Shown here piece after piece: positions 26,052 to 32,653 of a stretch of 64,000 nt of DNA. This DNA is from Hymenobacter sp. BT188. Its GTDB lineage: Bacteria > Bacteroidota > Bacteroidia > Cytophagales > Hymenobacteraceae. A program made the translations under genes and the position numbers. Each line of letters opens with the position of its first letter. Within the stretch, counting starts at the first letter, position 1. Under the pieces are notes generated by a model. It did no database searches. It saw nothing but the letters and a program-made list of their open reading frames with translations, and had not been told where the DNA came from. The stretch spans positions 62,001-126,000 of the forward strand of contig NZ_JACSCW010000001.1 in the NCBI RefSeq assembly GCF_014333585.1. Direction: 5' to 3'.

Positions 26052-26588
26052 ATGAAAATAAGATCAACTACTGTCCTGGGATTGCGCCACAATGGGCAGA
26101 TTGCCGTGGGCGCCGACGGACAGGCTACCATGGACAAGCACGTGGCCAAGAGCAACGTGCGTAAAATTCGGAAGCTGCACGATGGCAAAGTAGTGACCGG
26201 GTTTGCCGGCTCCACGGCTGATGCCTTTATGCTGCTCGATAAGTTTGAGGAAAAGCTAGGCAGCTATAATGGCCAGCTGCGCCGCGCCGCCATTGAGCTC
26301 GCCAAAGAGTGGCGCAAAGATCAGTATTTGCGCAAGCTGGAAGCCATGATGGTGGTAGCCGACAAAGACGAGCTGCTCATCGTGGCCGGCACCGGCGACG
26401 TGCTGGAACCTGATTTCGACGTAGCTGCTATTGGCTCGGGCGCTATGTATGCTCAAGCTGCCGCACTGGCTCTGAAGAAGCACGCCCCCCACCTCACGGC
26501 CCGCCAGATGGTGGAAGATGCCCTGCACATTGCGGCCGATATCTGCATCTACACCAACCATAACCTCATGATTGAGGAGCCTAGCTAA
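26052..26588 (+). CDS. hslV: ATP-dependent protease subunit HslV
   Basis: A proteasome-like peptidase of 178 residues. The start MKIRSTTVLG places a Thr-Thr after a five-residue leader; removal of the leader would expose the catalytic Thr. GADGQATMDKHVAKSNVRKIRKL and VVTGFAGSTADAFMLLDKFEEKL match HslV closely, and GSGAMYAQAAALAL is in the C-terminal half. HslV needs the unfoldase HslU, which is not adjacent and is presumably elsewhere in the genome. Confidence 0.94.
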   Translation: MKIRSTTVLGLRHNGQIAVGADGQATMDKHVAKSNVRKIRKLHDGKVVTGFAGSTADAFMLLDKFEEKLGSYNGQLRRAAIELAKEWRKDQYLRKLEAMMVVADKDELLIVAGTGDVLEPDFDVAAIGSGAMYAQAAALALKKHAPHLTARQMVEDALHIAADICIYTNHNLMIEEPS

Positions 26589-26726
26589 GGCTCTTTTTGA
26601 TAAGTAACCCAGGTCAAATTGGGCGCTGTTTATATTTTTTGCTATAAACAGGGCTCAATGAACGATTCTGAGCTGCTAATTGATTGTACACCACGACCCA
26701 CCACTACTACATAGAACAACGATTCG

Positions 26727-27698
26727 ATGAACGTAACGAACTTCCTCAAGCACCACTATCGCCACTTCAACGCCGCTGCGCTGATTGATGCCGCTGAAGG
26801 CTACAACAAGCATCTCGCGGAAGGTGGCAAAATGATGATTACGTTGGCTGGTGCCATGAGCACAGCCGAAATGGGCATCCAACTGGCTGAGCTGATTCGC
26901 CAGGACAAGGTGCAAATCATCAGCTGCACGGGTGCCAACTTGGAAGAGGATATCTTCAACCTCGTAGCCCACGATTTCTACGAGCGGGTGCCTAACTACC
27001 GCGACCTGACGGCGGCCGACGAGCAAGCCCTCCTAGAGCGCCACATGAACCGCGTAACCGATACTTGCATTCCGGAAGAGGAGGCAATGCGCCGCCTTGA
27101 GCACTCAGTATTGAAGTTCTGGGAGCAAGCCGACAAGGCTGGTGAGCAGTACTTCCCGCACGAGTTCTTCTACCAAATCCTGAAGTCGGGCGAGCTGGAG
27201 CAGTACTACCAGATTGATCCTAAAGACTCCTGGATGCTGGCTGCGGCCGAGAAAAACCTGCCGATTATCTGCCCCGGTTGGGAAGATTCTACGCTGGGCA
27301 ACATCTTCGCGGGCCACGTTATTTCGGGCGATGTGAAGAATGTGCACACCGTGCGCACGGGCATCGAGTACATGATTTACCTGGCCGAGTGGTACACCAA
27401 GCAAGCTACCGACGAAAGCAAAGTAGGCTTCTTCCAGATTGGTGGCGGTATTGCCGGCGACTTCCCGATCTGCGTGGTGCCGATGCTGCACCAGGATTTG
27501 GGCCGTACCAGCGTGCCGCTGTGGGGCTATTTCTGCCAGATTTCGGACTCTACTACTTCCTACGGTTCGTACTCCGGTGCTGTACCCAACGAGAAAATCA
27601 CGTGGGGCAAGCTGGGCCAAGACACGCCTAAGTTCATTATCGAGTCGGATGCCACGATTGTGGCGCCGCTGATCTTTGCCATAGTATTAGGGCAATAA
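26727..27698 (+). CDS. Deoxyhypusine synthase-like protein
   Basis: A 323-residue member of the deoxyhypusine synthase family. It has the NAD-binding pattern (MITLAGAMSTAEMGI, ISCTGANLEED), GGGIAGDFPICVVPML, and NEKITWGKLG, in which the Lys aligns with the catalytic Lys of the eukaryotic enzyme as I recall it. Bacteria have no eIF5A, so the substrate is not eIF5A; some bacterial family members have been linked to homospermidine formation. No polyamine genes are adjacent. A strong terminator follows. Confidence 0.88.
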   Translation: MNVTNFLKHHYRHFNAAALIDAAEGYNKHLAEGGKMMITLAGAMSTAEMGIQLAELIRQDKVQIISCTGANLEEDIFNLVAHDFYERVPNYRDLTAADEQALLERHMNRVTDTCIPEEEAMRRLEHSVLKFWEQADKAGEQYFPHEFFYQILKSGELEQYYQIDPKDSWMLAAAEKNLPIICPGWEDSTLGNIFAGHVISGDVKNVHTVRTGIEYMIYLAEWYTKQATDESKVGFFQIGGGIAGDFPICVVPMLHQDLGRTSVPLWGYFCQISDSTTSYGSYSGAVPNEKITWGKLGQDTPKFIIESDATIVAPLIFAIVLGQ

Positions 27699-27718
27699 TT
27701 GCGGTTCGCTTTAATGAG

Positions 27719-27755
27719 AAAAAAGCCCCCCAGAAGTTTTCTGGGGGGCTTTTTC
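27719..27755. terminator. Bidirectional terminator built from paired G6C motifs
   Basis: AAAAAAGCCCCCCAGAA and TTCTGGGGGGCTTTTT form a hairpin with A and T runs on both sides. It lies between the convergent deoxyhypusine synthase-like and OmpA genes and can serve both. Confidence 0.9.
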
Positions 27756-27772
27756 TTTAACCTTGCATCAGG

Positions 27773-29155
27773 TTACTTTTTGGTCACGCGCACATCTACC
27801 CGGCGGTTCTGGGCGCGGCCTTCGGGGGTGTCGTTCGTGGCGATGGGGTGCTCCTGACCGTAGCCTTCGGCGGCTACGCGACCGGCATCGATGCCGTTAT
27901 CCATCAGAGCTTTGCGGGCGGCGTTGGCGCGGTCGGCGCTGAGCGTCAGGTTCATATCAGCCTTACCCTTGTTATCGGTGTAGCCGCCCAGCTTAATAGC
28001 TGCATTGGGAAAAGCTTTCAGAATCGCCGCCGCGTTTTTCAGCTGCGCCTGCGATTCGGCTGTGAGTGCCGATTTGCCGGTGGTAAAATATACGCGGTCC
28101 AGGCTCATCCAACCCTGGGTTTTATCATCGCTGACGGTCTGTTTTGGGTCGTTCAGGAAATTATACAACCGTGACTCAAAGGAATTGCTTCCTACGTTCA
28201 GCACCGTGCCATCGGGTAGCTTAATTTCAGTGTTGGCACCCGTATCGTAGATGTAGTTGCCGCTGGCCTCGTCGTAGCGACCGGTAGGGGCCGCAAGGGG
28301 AGCGGCGGCTACGGTGGCCGTATCGGCTACCATATCGGTGGTGGCTGGCGCGGCTGCTTCGGGCTCCTTATCACAGCCGCGCACGAAGAAGAATGCTGCT
28401 GCTAGTGCTAAAAGGCCTAACAATATCCATGGCCACCGATCCGGGGAATCGGTGTCGGTTTCCACGCCACGGGCCGTGTTGCGGGCGGCGTCGCCGGTGC
28501 GGTGGGCAGCGGCCGAAACGGTATTGCCAAGGTTGTGGGTAGCGGAACTGGCTGCGCTGCTCACACTAGCCGCTGCCCCACCCAGGCCCAGGCCGGCAAG
28601 CATGCTGCTTATGTTGCCGGGCAGGCTGCCCAGAGCACCCATAATGCTACCGCGCTGACTGCTCAAATAATTACCAAAACCGGTGGGATCCAAGTTATTG
28701 TCGGCTGCGTGCTTGCCCAGTAGGCCTAGTATCACTGGCGTAGCCATGCCCATCAGGCTGCTGGTGGTGGAGTTGCGCACGCCGGCCTGCTGACTGATGC
28801 CATCCACGGCGGAAGTGTAATTGCTGCCAAATACGGAGCGCAGCATTTCGGCCCCCTTGTTTAGCAGGCCGCCATCGGAGGCGGTTGCGGTAGTACTGGA
28901 ACTGCCCATGCCGCCCACCATGCTGCCCGGACTACCAAGAATACCGCTGCTGTACGCCTGACGGGATAAATCAAATAGCTCGGCATTGCCGCCGGGCTGT
29001 TGGGAGCGGGCAAATAATCCACCTAATACCAAGGGCACAACACTGCGTAAGGCTTTGCCAACACTACTTTCGTTTTCGCCGAGGGCAGTGCTGGTCTGGC
29101 GTACTGTGTCGCCGCTGAGGTAACTCTGAACAAGCTCTAATATGTTCTGGCTCAT
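27773..29155 (-). CDS. DUF937 / OmpA-family protein
   Basis: A 460-residue protein. The N-terminal half (about 1-205) is a DUF937-type region, rich in Gly and Ser, with SVVPLVLGGLFARSQ and MGMATPVILGLLGKHAADN. A single membrane helix (WPWILLGLLALAAAFFFV, about 240-258) follows, then an acidic Ala/Thr-rich linker. The C-terminal OmpA domain (about 345-460) contains YFTTGKSALTAESQAQL, GYTDNKGKADMNLTLSADRA and PEGRAQNRRVDVRV, the peptidoglycan-binding signature. It is probably anchored in the inner membrane with the OmpA domain in the periplasm. Confidence 0.88.
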   Translation of the reverse strand: MSQNILELVQSYLSGDTVRQTSTALGENESSVGKALRSVVPLVLGGLFARSQQPGGNAELFDLSRQAYSSGILGSPGSMVGGMGSSSTTATASDGGLLNKGAEMLRSVFGSNYTSAVDGISQQAGVRNSTTSSLMGMATPVILGLLGKHAADNNLDPTGFGNYLSSQRGSIMGALGSLPGNISSMLAGLGLGGAAASVSSAASSATHNLGNTVSAAAHRTGDAARNTARGVETDTDSPDRWPWILLGLLALAAAFFFVRGCDKEPEAAAPATTDMVADTATVAAAPLAAPTGRYDEASGNYIYDTGANTEIKLPDGTVLNVGSNSFESRLYNFLNDPKQTVSDDKTQGWMSLDRVYFTTGKSALTAESQAQLKNAAAILKAFPNAAIKLGGYTDNKGKADMNLTLSADRANAARKALMDNGIDAGRVAAEGYGQEHPIATNDTPEGRAQNRRVDVRVTKK

Positions 29156-29315
29156 ACAAATAGGGAGTTGAATGGAGAGAATATAGTTTCATACGAATTC
29201 GTGCTATTACGGTCTAAATTAATATACACATTTTAATTTATAATATAATTTTTCGCAGTTTAAATATAGGCTTTGGGCACTAATTAGTAGCAAGTGTAGA
29301 GTTGATCAATAGCAT

Positions 29316-29351
29316 AAAAAAGCCCCCCAACCGGCTGATTGGGGGGCTTTA
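29316..29351. terminator. Bidirectional hairpin built from paired G6C motifs
   Basis: AAAAAAGCCCCCCAA and TTGGGGGGCTTTA pair with a 10-base loop. On the minus strand it follows the stop of the small membrane protein gene at 29372, so it probably ends that leftward transcript. The 160 bases to its left are AT-rich and lead into the OmpA gene. Confidence 0.82.
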
Positions 29352-29371
29352 TTAATTATTCAAATGGAAAA

Positions 29372-29833
29372 CTAAAGCCTAAACAGCGGCCGCTCAGGGT
29401 TCCAGATACCCCACGGAATCATGAGTAGTACCAGCAACAGCGCCACGGTAAACCAGATGAACGCCTTTTTGTGCTTGGATACCGGATTGATGGCCTTTTT
29501 AGAGATGGAGCGACCCACCTGGGCAAAAATGACGGCCAAAACCATCGTGACAATGTGCTCTACGCCCCAGAAGCGCAACTCGGGGTTTTTCATGGCGGCG
29601 CCCATGCTTTGGGTGGCGGCCTTCGCTACCGGGCTCAGGCCGAAATACAGAATCAGGCCCAGCAGCAGCTGTAGGTGCATGGAGCCGACAAAGGCCGCGC
29701 CCATACCATTATCGGCGCCGAGATAAGGGCGACGATTTTGCCAGCCCACAAAGGCCCGGTACACAGCAATCAGCCCAAAAATAATCACCAGCCAGCGCGA
29801 CCAAGAGTGCAGCGCAAGTACGATATCATACAT
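29372..29833 (-). CDS. Small four-helix membrane protein (cytochrome b561-like appearance)
   Basis: About 153 residues from an ATG at 29833 (MYDIVLALHSWSRW); the frame extends upstream, but those codons look non-coding. There are four hydrophobic helices with His residues near helix starts (LHSWSRW, SMHLQLLLGL, GVEHIVTMVLA), an arrangement that could bind heme. Relatives in Bacteroidota are sometimes called cytochrome B, without experimental basis known to me. It is probably the last gene of a short leftward group with the LigT-like and DinB-like genes. Confidence 0.7.
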   Translation of the reverse strand: MYDIVLALHSWSRWLVIIFGLIAVYRAFVGWQNRRPYLGADNGMGAAFVGSMHLQLLLGLILYFGLSPVAKAATQSMGAAMKNPELRFWGVEHIVTMVLAVIFAQVGRSISKKAINPVSKHKKAFIWFTVALLLVLLMIPWGIWNPERPLFRL

Positions 29834-29945
29834 AGGAGAAAGGAAAAGTGAGGCGGTAAAGGTCGGCAGTGGGAACGAAAATGCCACGCTGGGGGGCAAA
29901 ATGTTGGCTATGGCCCTTTTGTTGACAGTGGCTAAGAGGAAAAAG

Positions 29946-30512
29946 CTAAAAAAGCAGAGGTGCTTTCTCATTTTTATGCCCTTCAAAGCTGAAGACTTTT
30001 TCCTGCACAAACTGCTCGCCTTCCTGCCGCAGAATAGTGATGTTGTTAATGTTTAGCCGCAGGTTAAAGGTCTGCTCGTTAAGGTGTTGCAGCACCGGGC
30101 CGAGTAGATCTGGTGAGGTGTCGTGCAGGGCTAGGGAAATATGTGGCATCCAGCAGTCGGGGCCGCTGAACTTGTCGGTGCGCAGGCAAAGCGGCGCGGT
30201 GGCATTCACGATGCGCATGTGCAGCTGGTTGAGCGCATCGGAGCGCAGTACCGGAATATAGATAACCGGATTCGGGCCCGGAAATACCCCCAGTCCCGTG
30301 GTAAAGGCCGGAAATGGCTTGGTGGTGCGAGCGACATCGCGCAGCACGGCCTTGAGCAACGACAGCTTGCGCACCCCCGCCAGCTGATAGGTGATGTGCG
30401 GGTCGGCGGTGGCCTGCACGTCGTCGAGGCCAAATTGCGTTTCCAGCTCCTTTATGATGCGGTTGATGCGTGCCGCGTTAGGCGGACTGAGCAGCGTGGT
30501 TATTGCGAGCAT
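29946..30512 (-). CDS. 2'-5' RNA ligase family (LigT-like) protein
   Basis: A 188-residue 2H phosphoesterase-superfamily protein. The two His-containing motifs are PHITY (about residue 43) and PHISLAL (about 124), each followed by hydrophobic strands, at the usual spacing. Members act on cyclic phosphates or 2'-5' RNA linkages; the substrate here is unknown. It begins 5 bases after the stop of the DinB-like gene, so the two form an operon. Confidence 0.83.
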   Translation of the reverse strand: MLAITTLLSPPNAARINRIIKELETQFGLDDVQATADPHITYQLAGVRKLSLLKAVLRDVARTTKPFPAFTTGLGVFPGPNPVIYIPVLRSDALNQLHMRIVNATAPLCLRTDKFSGPDCWMPHISLALHDTSPDLLGPVLQHLNEQTFNLRLNINNITILRQEGEQFVQEKVFSFEGHKNEKAPLLF

Positions 30513-30517
30513 AGCCC

Positions 30518-31102
30518 CTAAACTATAGAATTGGGGTTAGGGTTGGCACGTTGCTGCACTTGTTGGGTAAAGTTTTCGCTTTGGCCCCGTGGTACACTCA
30601 AATTTTGCCAGTCAGCGCCCCGCAGCAGTTTGCCCAGTTGCACGAGTTGTCCCACGTGGTAGCTGTAGTGAGCTACCTGTCGCTCCAAGGCCGCTAGCGC
30701 GGTGTGCGCTTCCCCCCGAATCGTAACCGTGCGCAGCAAGTCATCGGGCTGCAACGAGTTTAACAAGTCAAACAGAATGCGCCAAGCCGTTTCCCATTGC
30801 TTCCGCAAAGCCGGTACATATGTCTCGGCGGGGGCATTGGGCTCCTCAAACTCCGGGTCGCGGCGACGGTCGGGCTTTTCGCCGTCAGTGGTCAGGAAGT
30901 CGGTGAAGCGGGAGCGGAGGTTGCCGACCATGTGCTGCACAATAACGGCCGCACTATTAGCACCCGGCGCGGGAGTATACAACCATTCGGTGGGCTGAAT
31001 CTGAGCCAACGCCCGATCAGCCAACGTTTTATACTGAACAAAGATGTGGCGCAGATTGGCCAAAACAGCTTGGCCCAGCGTATCATTCGGCGGCATTGAC
31101 AT
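30518..31102 (-). CDS. DinB-like (DUF1572-type) protein
   Basis: A 194-residue four-helix protein of the DinB/YfiT superfamily. The metal-site His residues are visible in VIVQHMVGNLRSRF and in HYSYHVGQLVQLGK. Bacterial members are often thiol- or stress-related enzymes; the specific activity here is not known. First gene of the leftward pair with the LigT-like protein. The start could be the ATG at 31102 or the one two codons later. Confidence 0.8.
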   Translation of the reverse strand: MSMPPNDTLGQAVLANLRHIFVQYKTLADRALAQIQPTEWLYTPAPGANSAAVIVQHMVGNLRSRFTDFLTTDGEKPDRRRDPEFEEPNAPAETYVPALRKQWETAWRILFDLLNSLQPDDLLRTVTIRGEAHTALAALERQVAHYSYHVGQLVQLGKLLRGADWQNLSVPRGQSENFTQQVQQRANPNPNSIV

Positions 31103-31141
31103 AGCGCTAGCAACAAGAGTTTAACAAGTACTAGATTACAA

Positions 31142-31181
31142 AAAAGGCTGCCCAAATGCACGGGCAGCCTCTTCGTTTTTT
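31142..31181 (-). terminator. Terminator-like hairpin after the beta-propeller lipoprotein gene
   Basis: AGGCTGCCC and GGGCAGCCT pair around an 8-base loop, with an A run on the left that becomes a T run on the minus strand, and T-rich sequence on the right. It follows the leftward gene ending at 31210. Confidence 0.8.
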
Positions 31182-31209
31182 GCTGATAGCGCAGCTGTAT
31201 TTTGCCGGT

Positions 31210-32232
31210 TTAGAACCGAACCTTATTGATGCTAAAGTCGGATACCGGTGGATTTTGCCCCCCAAACAGCGCACTCAGGTAAGCATAGAGTACATACGTT
31301 TCGTTGCCGCGGCGCGTGAGGGTCGTTGGAAAGACGTTGCCGGTGGCAAAATTGCCCCCCACGGTAGCTGAAGCGAAGTTATCCGACGAGTTCAGCCGAA
31401 ATACCGTGCTTTGGCTGTTGGATACGACCAGCAGCGTACGGTTGTCTTGCAGTAGAATGCCGTCGGCACCTACCAAGCTCTGAGCGCTGGCTACCGGGCT
31501 GAACGCAACGGGGTTACTCAGCGGCACTTTGTACACGACGCCTTGCGTCGATTGAGCAACCAGCAGATAGCCGTCGGGATGATAGGCAATACCATTCAGG
31601 CCAAACGCGCCGGCTGGGGCTGCCAACTGGCTGCTCTCCAGAAATACAGAGGGATTGCCCTGTAAGTCAACCTTATAAATAATGGGTGAGAAACTGTCTG
31701 TGACGTAAGCATTGCCCTGGGCATCGATGGCAATATCGTTGGCAAAATGGCCCTGGCCTGGCCGCAAGGCACCCAGATTAACAAAGTTGGCAAGCTGGCC
31801 ATTATCGGCGTTGAAAATAGCTAAGGCCGCCAACCGACCGGCGGTGGCGGAGGTAGAACGGGTGGTGTTGGCACCCGGATCGGAGACGGCCGCCAAGAGC
31901 CGCTTGCGGCCCGCGTCGAGGTGGAGGCCGATGGTAGAAACCAGCCGGGCATCATCGGTAAAGACGCGGTAGTTGCCATTGTCCTGCACCTGCCCGATGG
32001 CGCCGCGCGTCAGGGAGCTGACGAAGAAACGATTGGTTTTGTCGTTGTACTGCACGCCTTCGGGGTACAGCGCGGGCTGAGTGAAAGTGATGGTGTTTGG
32101 CCCGACAGGGGCGGGGAGCGCACCAGTATCTTCGGAGCAGGAAGAAGCTACGCTCAGTAAGCCACCAAGCAGCAAAGTAGAAAAGGCGCGCCCACTGAAA
32201 CGGGAAGCGCGGGAGGAGAAAGAGTAGAACAT
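31210..32232 (-). CDS. Lipoprotein with SMP-30/gluconolactonase-like beta-propeller
   Basis: About 340 residues. The ATG at 32232 (MFYSFSSRASR) is preferred because it gives a lipoprotein signal peptide with a Cys after LLSVASS; the longer frame has an implausible leader. The mature protein has repeated blade-like segments: GVQYNDKTNRFFVSSLTRGAIGQ, NDIAIDAQGNAYVTDSFSPIIYKV, LNGIAYHPDGYLLVAQSTQGVVYKV, typical of the SMP-30/NHL type. Any enzymatic activity is uncertain. Confidence 0.8.
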   Translation of the reverse strand: MFYSFSSRASRFSGRAFSTLLLGGLLSVASSCSEDTGALPAPVGPNTITFTQPALYPEGVQYNDKTNRFFVSSLTRGAIGQVQDNGNYRVFTDDARLVSTIGLHLDAGRKRLLAAVSDPGANTTRSTSATAGRLAALAIFNADNGQLANFVNLGALRPGQGHFANDIAIDAQGNAYVTDSFSPIIYKVDLQGNPSVFLESSQLAAPAGAFGLNGIAYHPDGYLLVAQSTQGVVYKVPLSNPVAFSPVASAQSLVGADGILLQDNRTLLVVSNSQSTVFRLNSSDNFASATVGGNFATGNVFPTTLTRRGNETYVLYAYLSALFGGQNPPVSDFSINKVRF

Positions 32233-32426
32233 AATTGGTGGATAGGTAAGCTGGAACATAGATGCTAAACCAGCAGTACCCGTTGTTGGAAACTGGCAGG
32301 GGACTTTTATTCGTTGAACGGAGCTTAATCTCCGCCGAAATGCCCCCTGTAGTCCGTGATTGCGCCAGTCCACCTCCAACTATCAGGTCACTGCGGTGTT
32401 ATTTCATCCTATGATACCCTCATCTT

Positions 32427-32585
32427 ATGCTACCGGCCAAACTCACCAAAGGCAACCTGCCCACAAAGATCTGCGCCACCTGCGGACGCCCTTTTGAGTA
32501 TCGGAAGAAGTGGCGCAACTGCTGGGATGAAGTGAAATATTGTGGTGAGAAGTGCCAGCGCTCCAAGCCGCCCACTTTGAAATAG
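32427..32585 (+). CDS. DUF2256 family protein
   Basis: A 52-residue protein. It starts MLPAKLTKGNLPTKICATCG, followed by RPFEYRKKWRNCWDEVKYC and GEKCQRS. The four Cys (two C-x(2-3)-C pairs) with WDEVKYC are the DUF2256 signature, a small zinc-ribbon-like family of unknown function, often near photolyase-type genes elsewhere. No such gene is adjacent here. It is on the plus strand between two leftward genes, with its own terminator 9 bases after the stop. Confidence 0.88.
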   Translation: MLPAKLTKGNLPTKICATCGRPFEYRKKWRNCWDEVKYCGEKCQRSKPPTLK

Positions 32586-32593
32586 TTTCAAAC

Positions 32594-32627
32594 AAAAAGG
32601 TCCAGTTCTGAAGAACTGGACCTTTTT
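32594..32627. terminator. Bidirectional terminator after DUF2256 gene
   Basis: AAAAAGGTCCAGTTCT and AGAACTGGACCTTTTT form a perfect hairpin with a 2-base loop and A/T runs. It serves the DUF2256 gene and the convergent protease gene ending at 32654. Confidence 0.9.
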
Positions 32628-32653
32628 AGAAGGTAAATCGGAACGGAAAAGCG

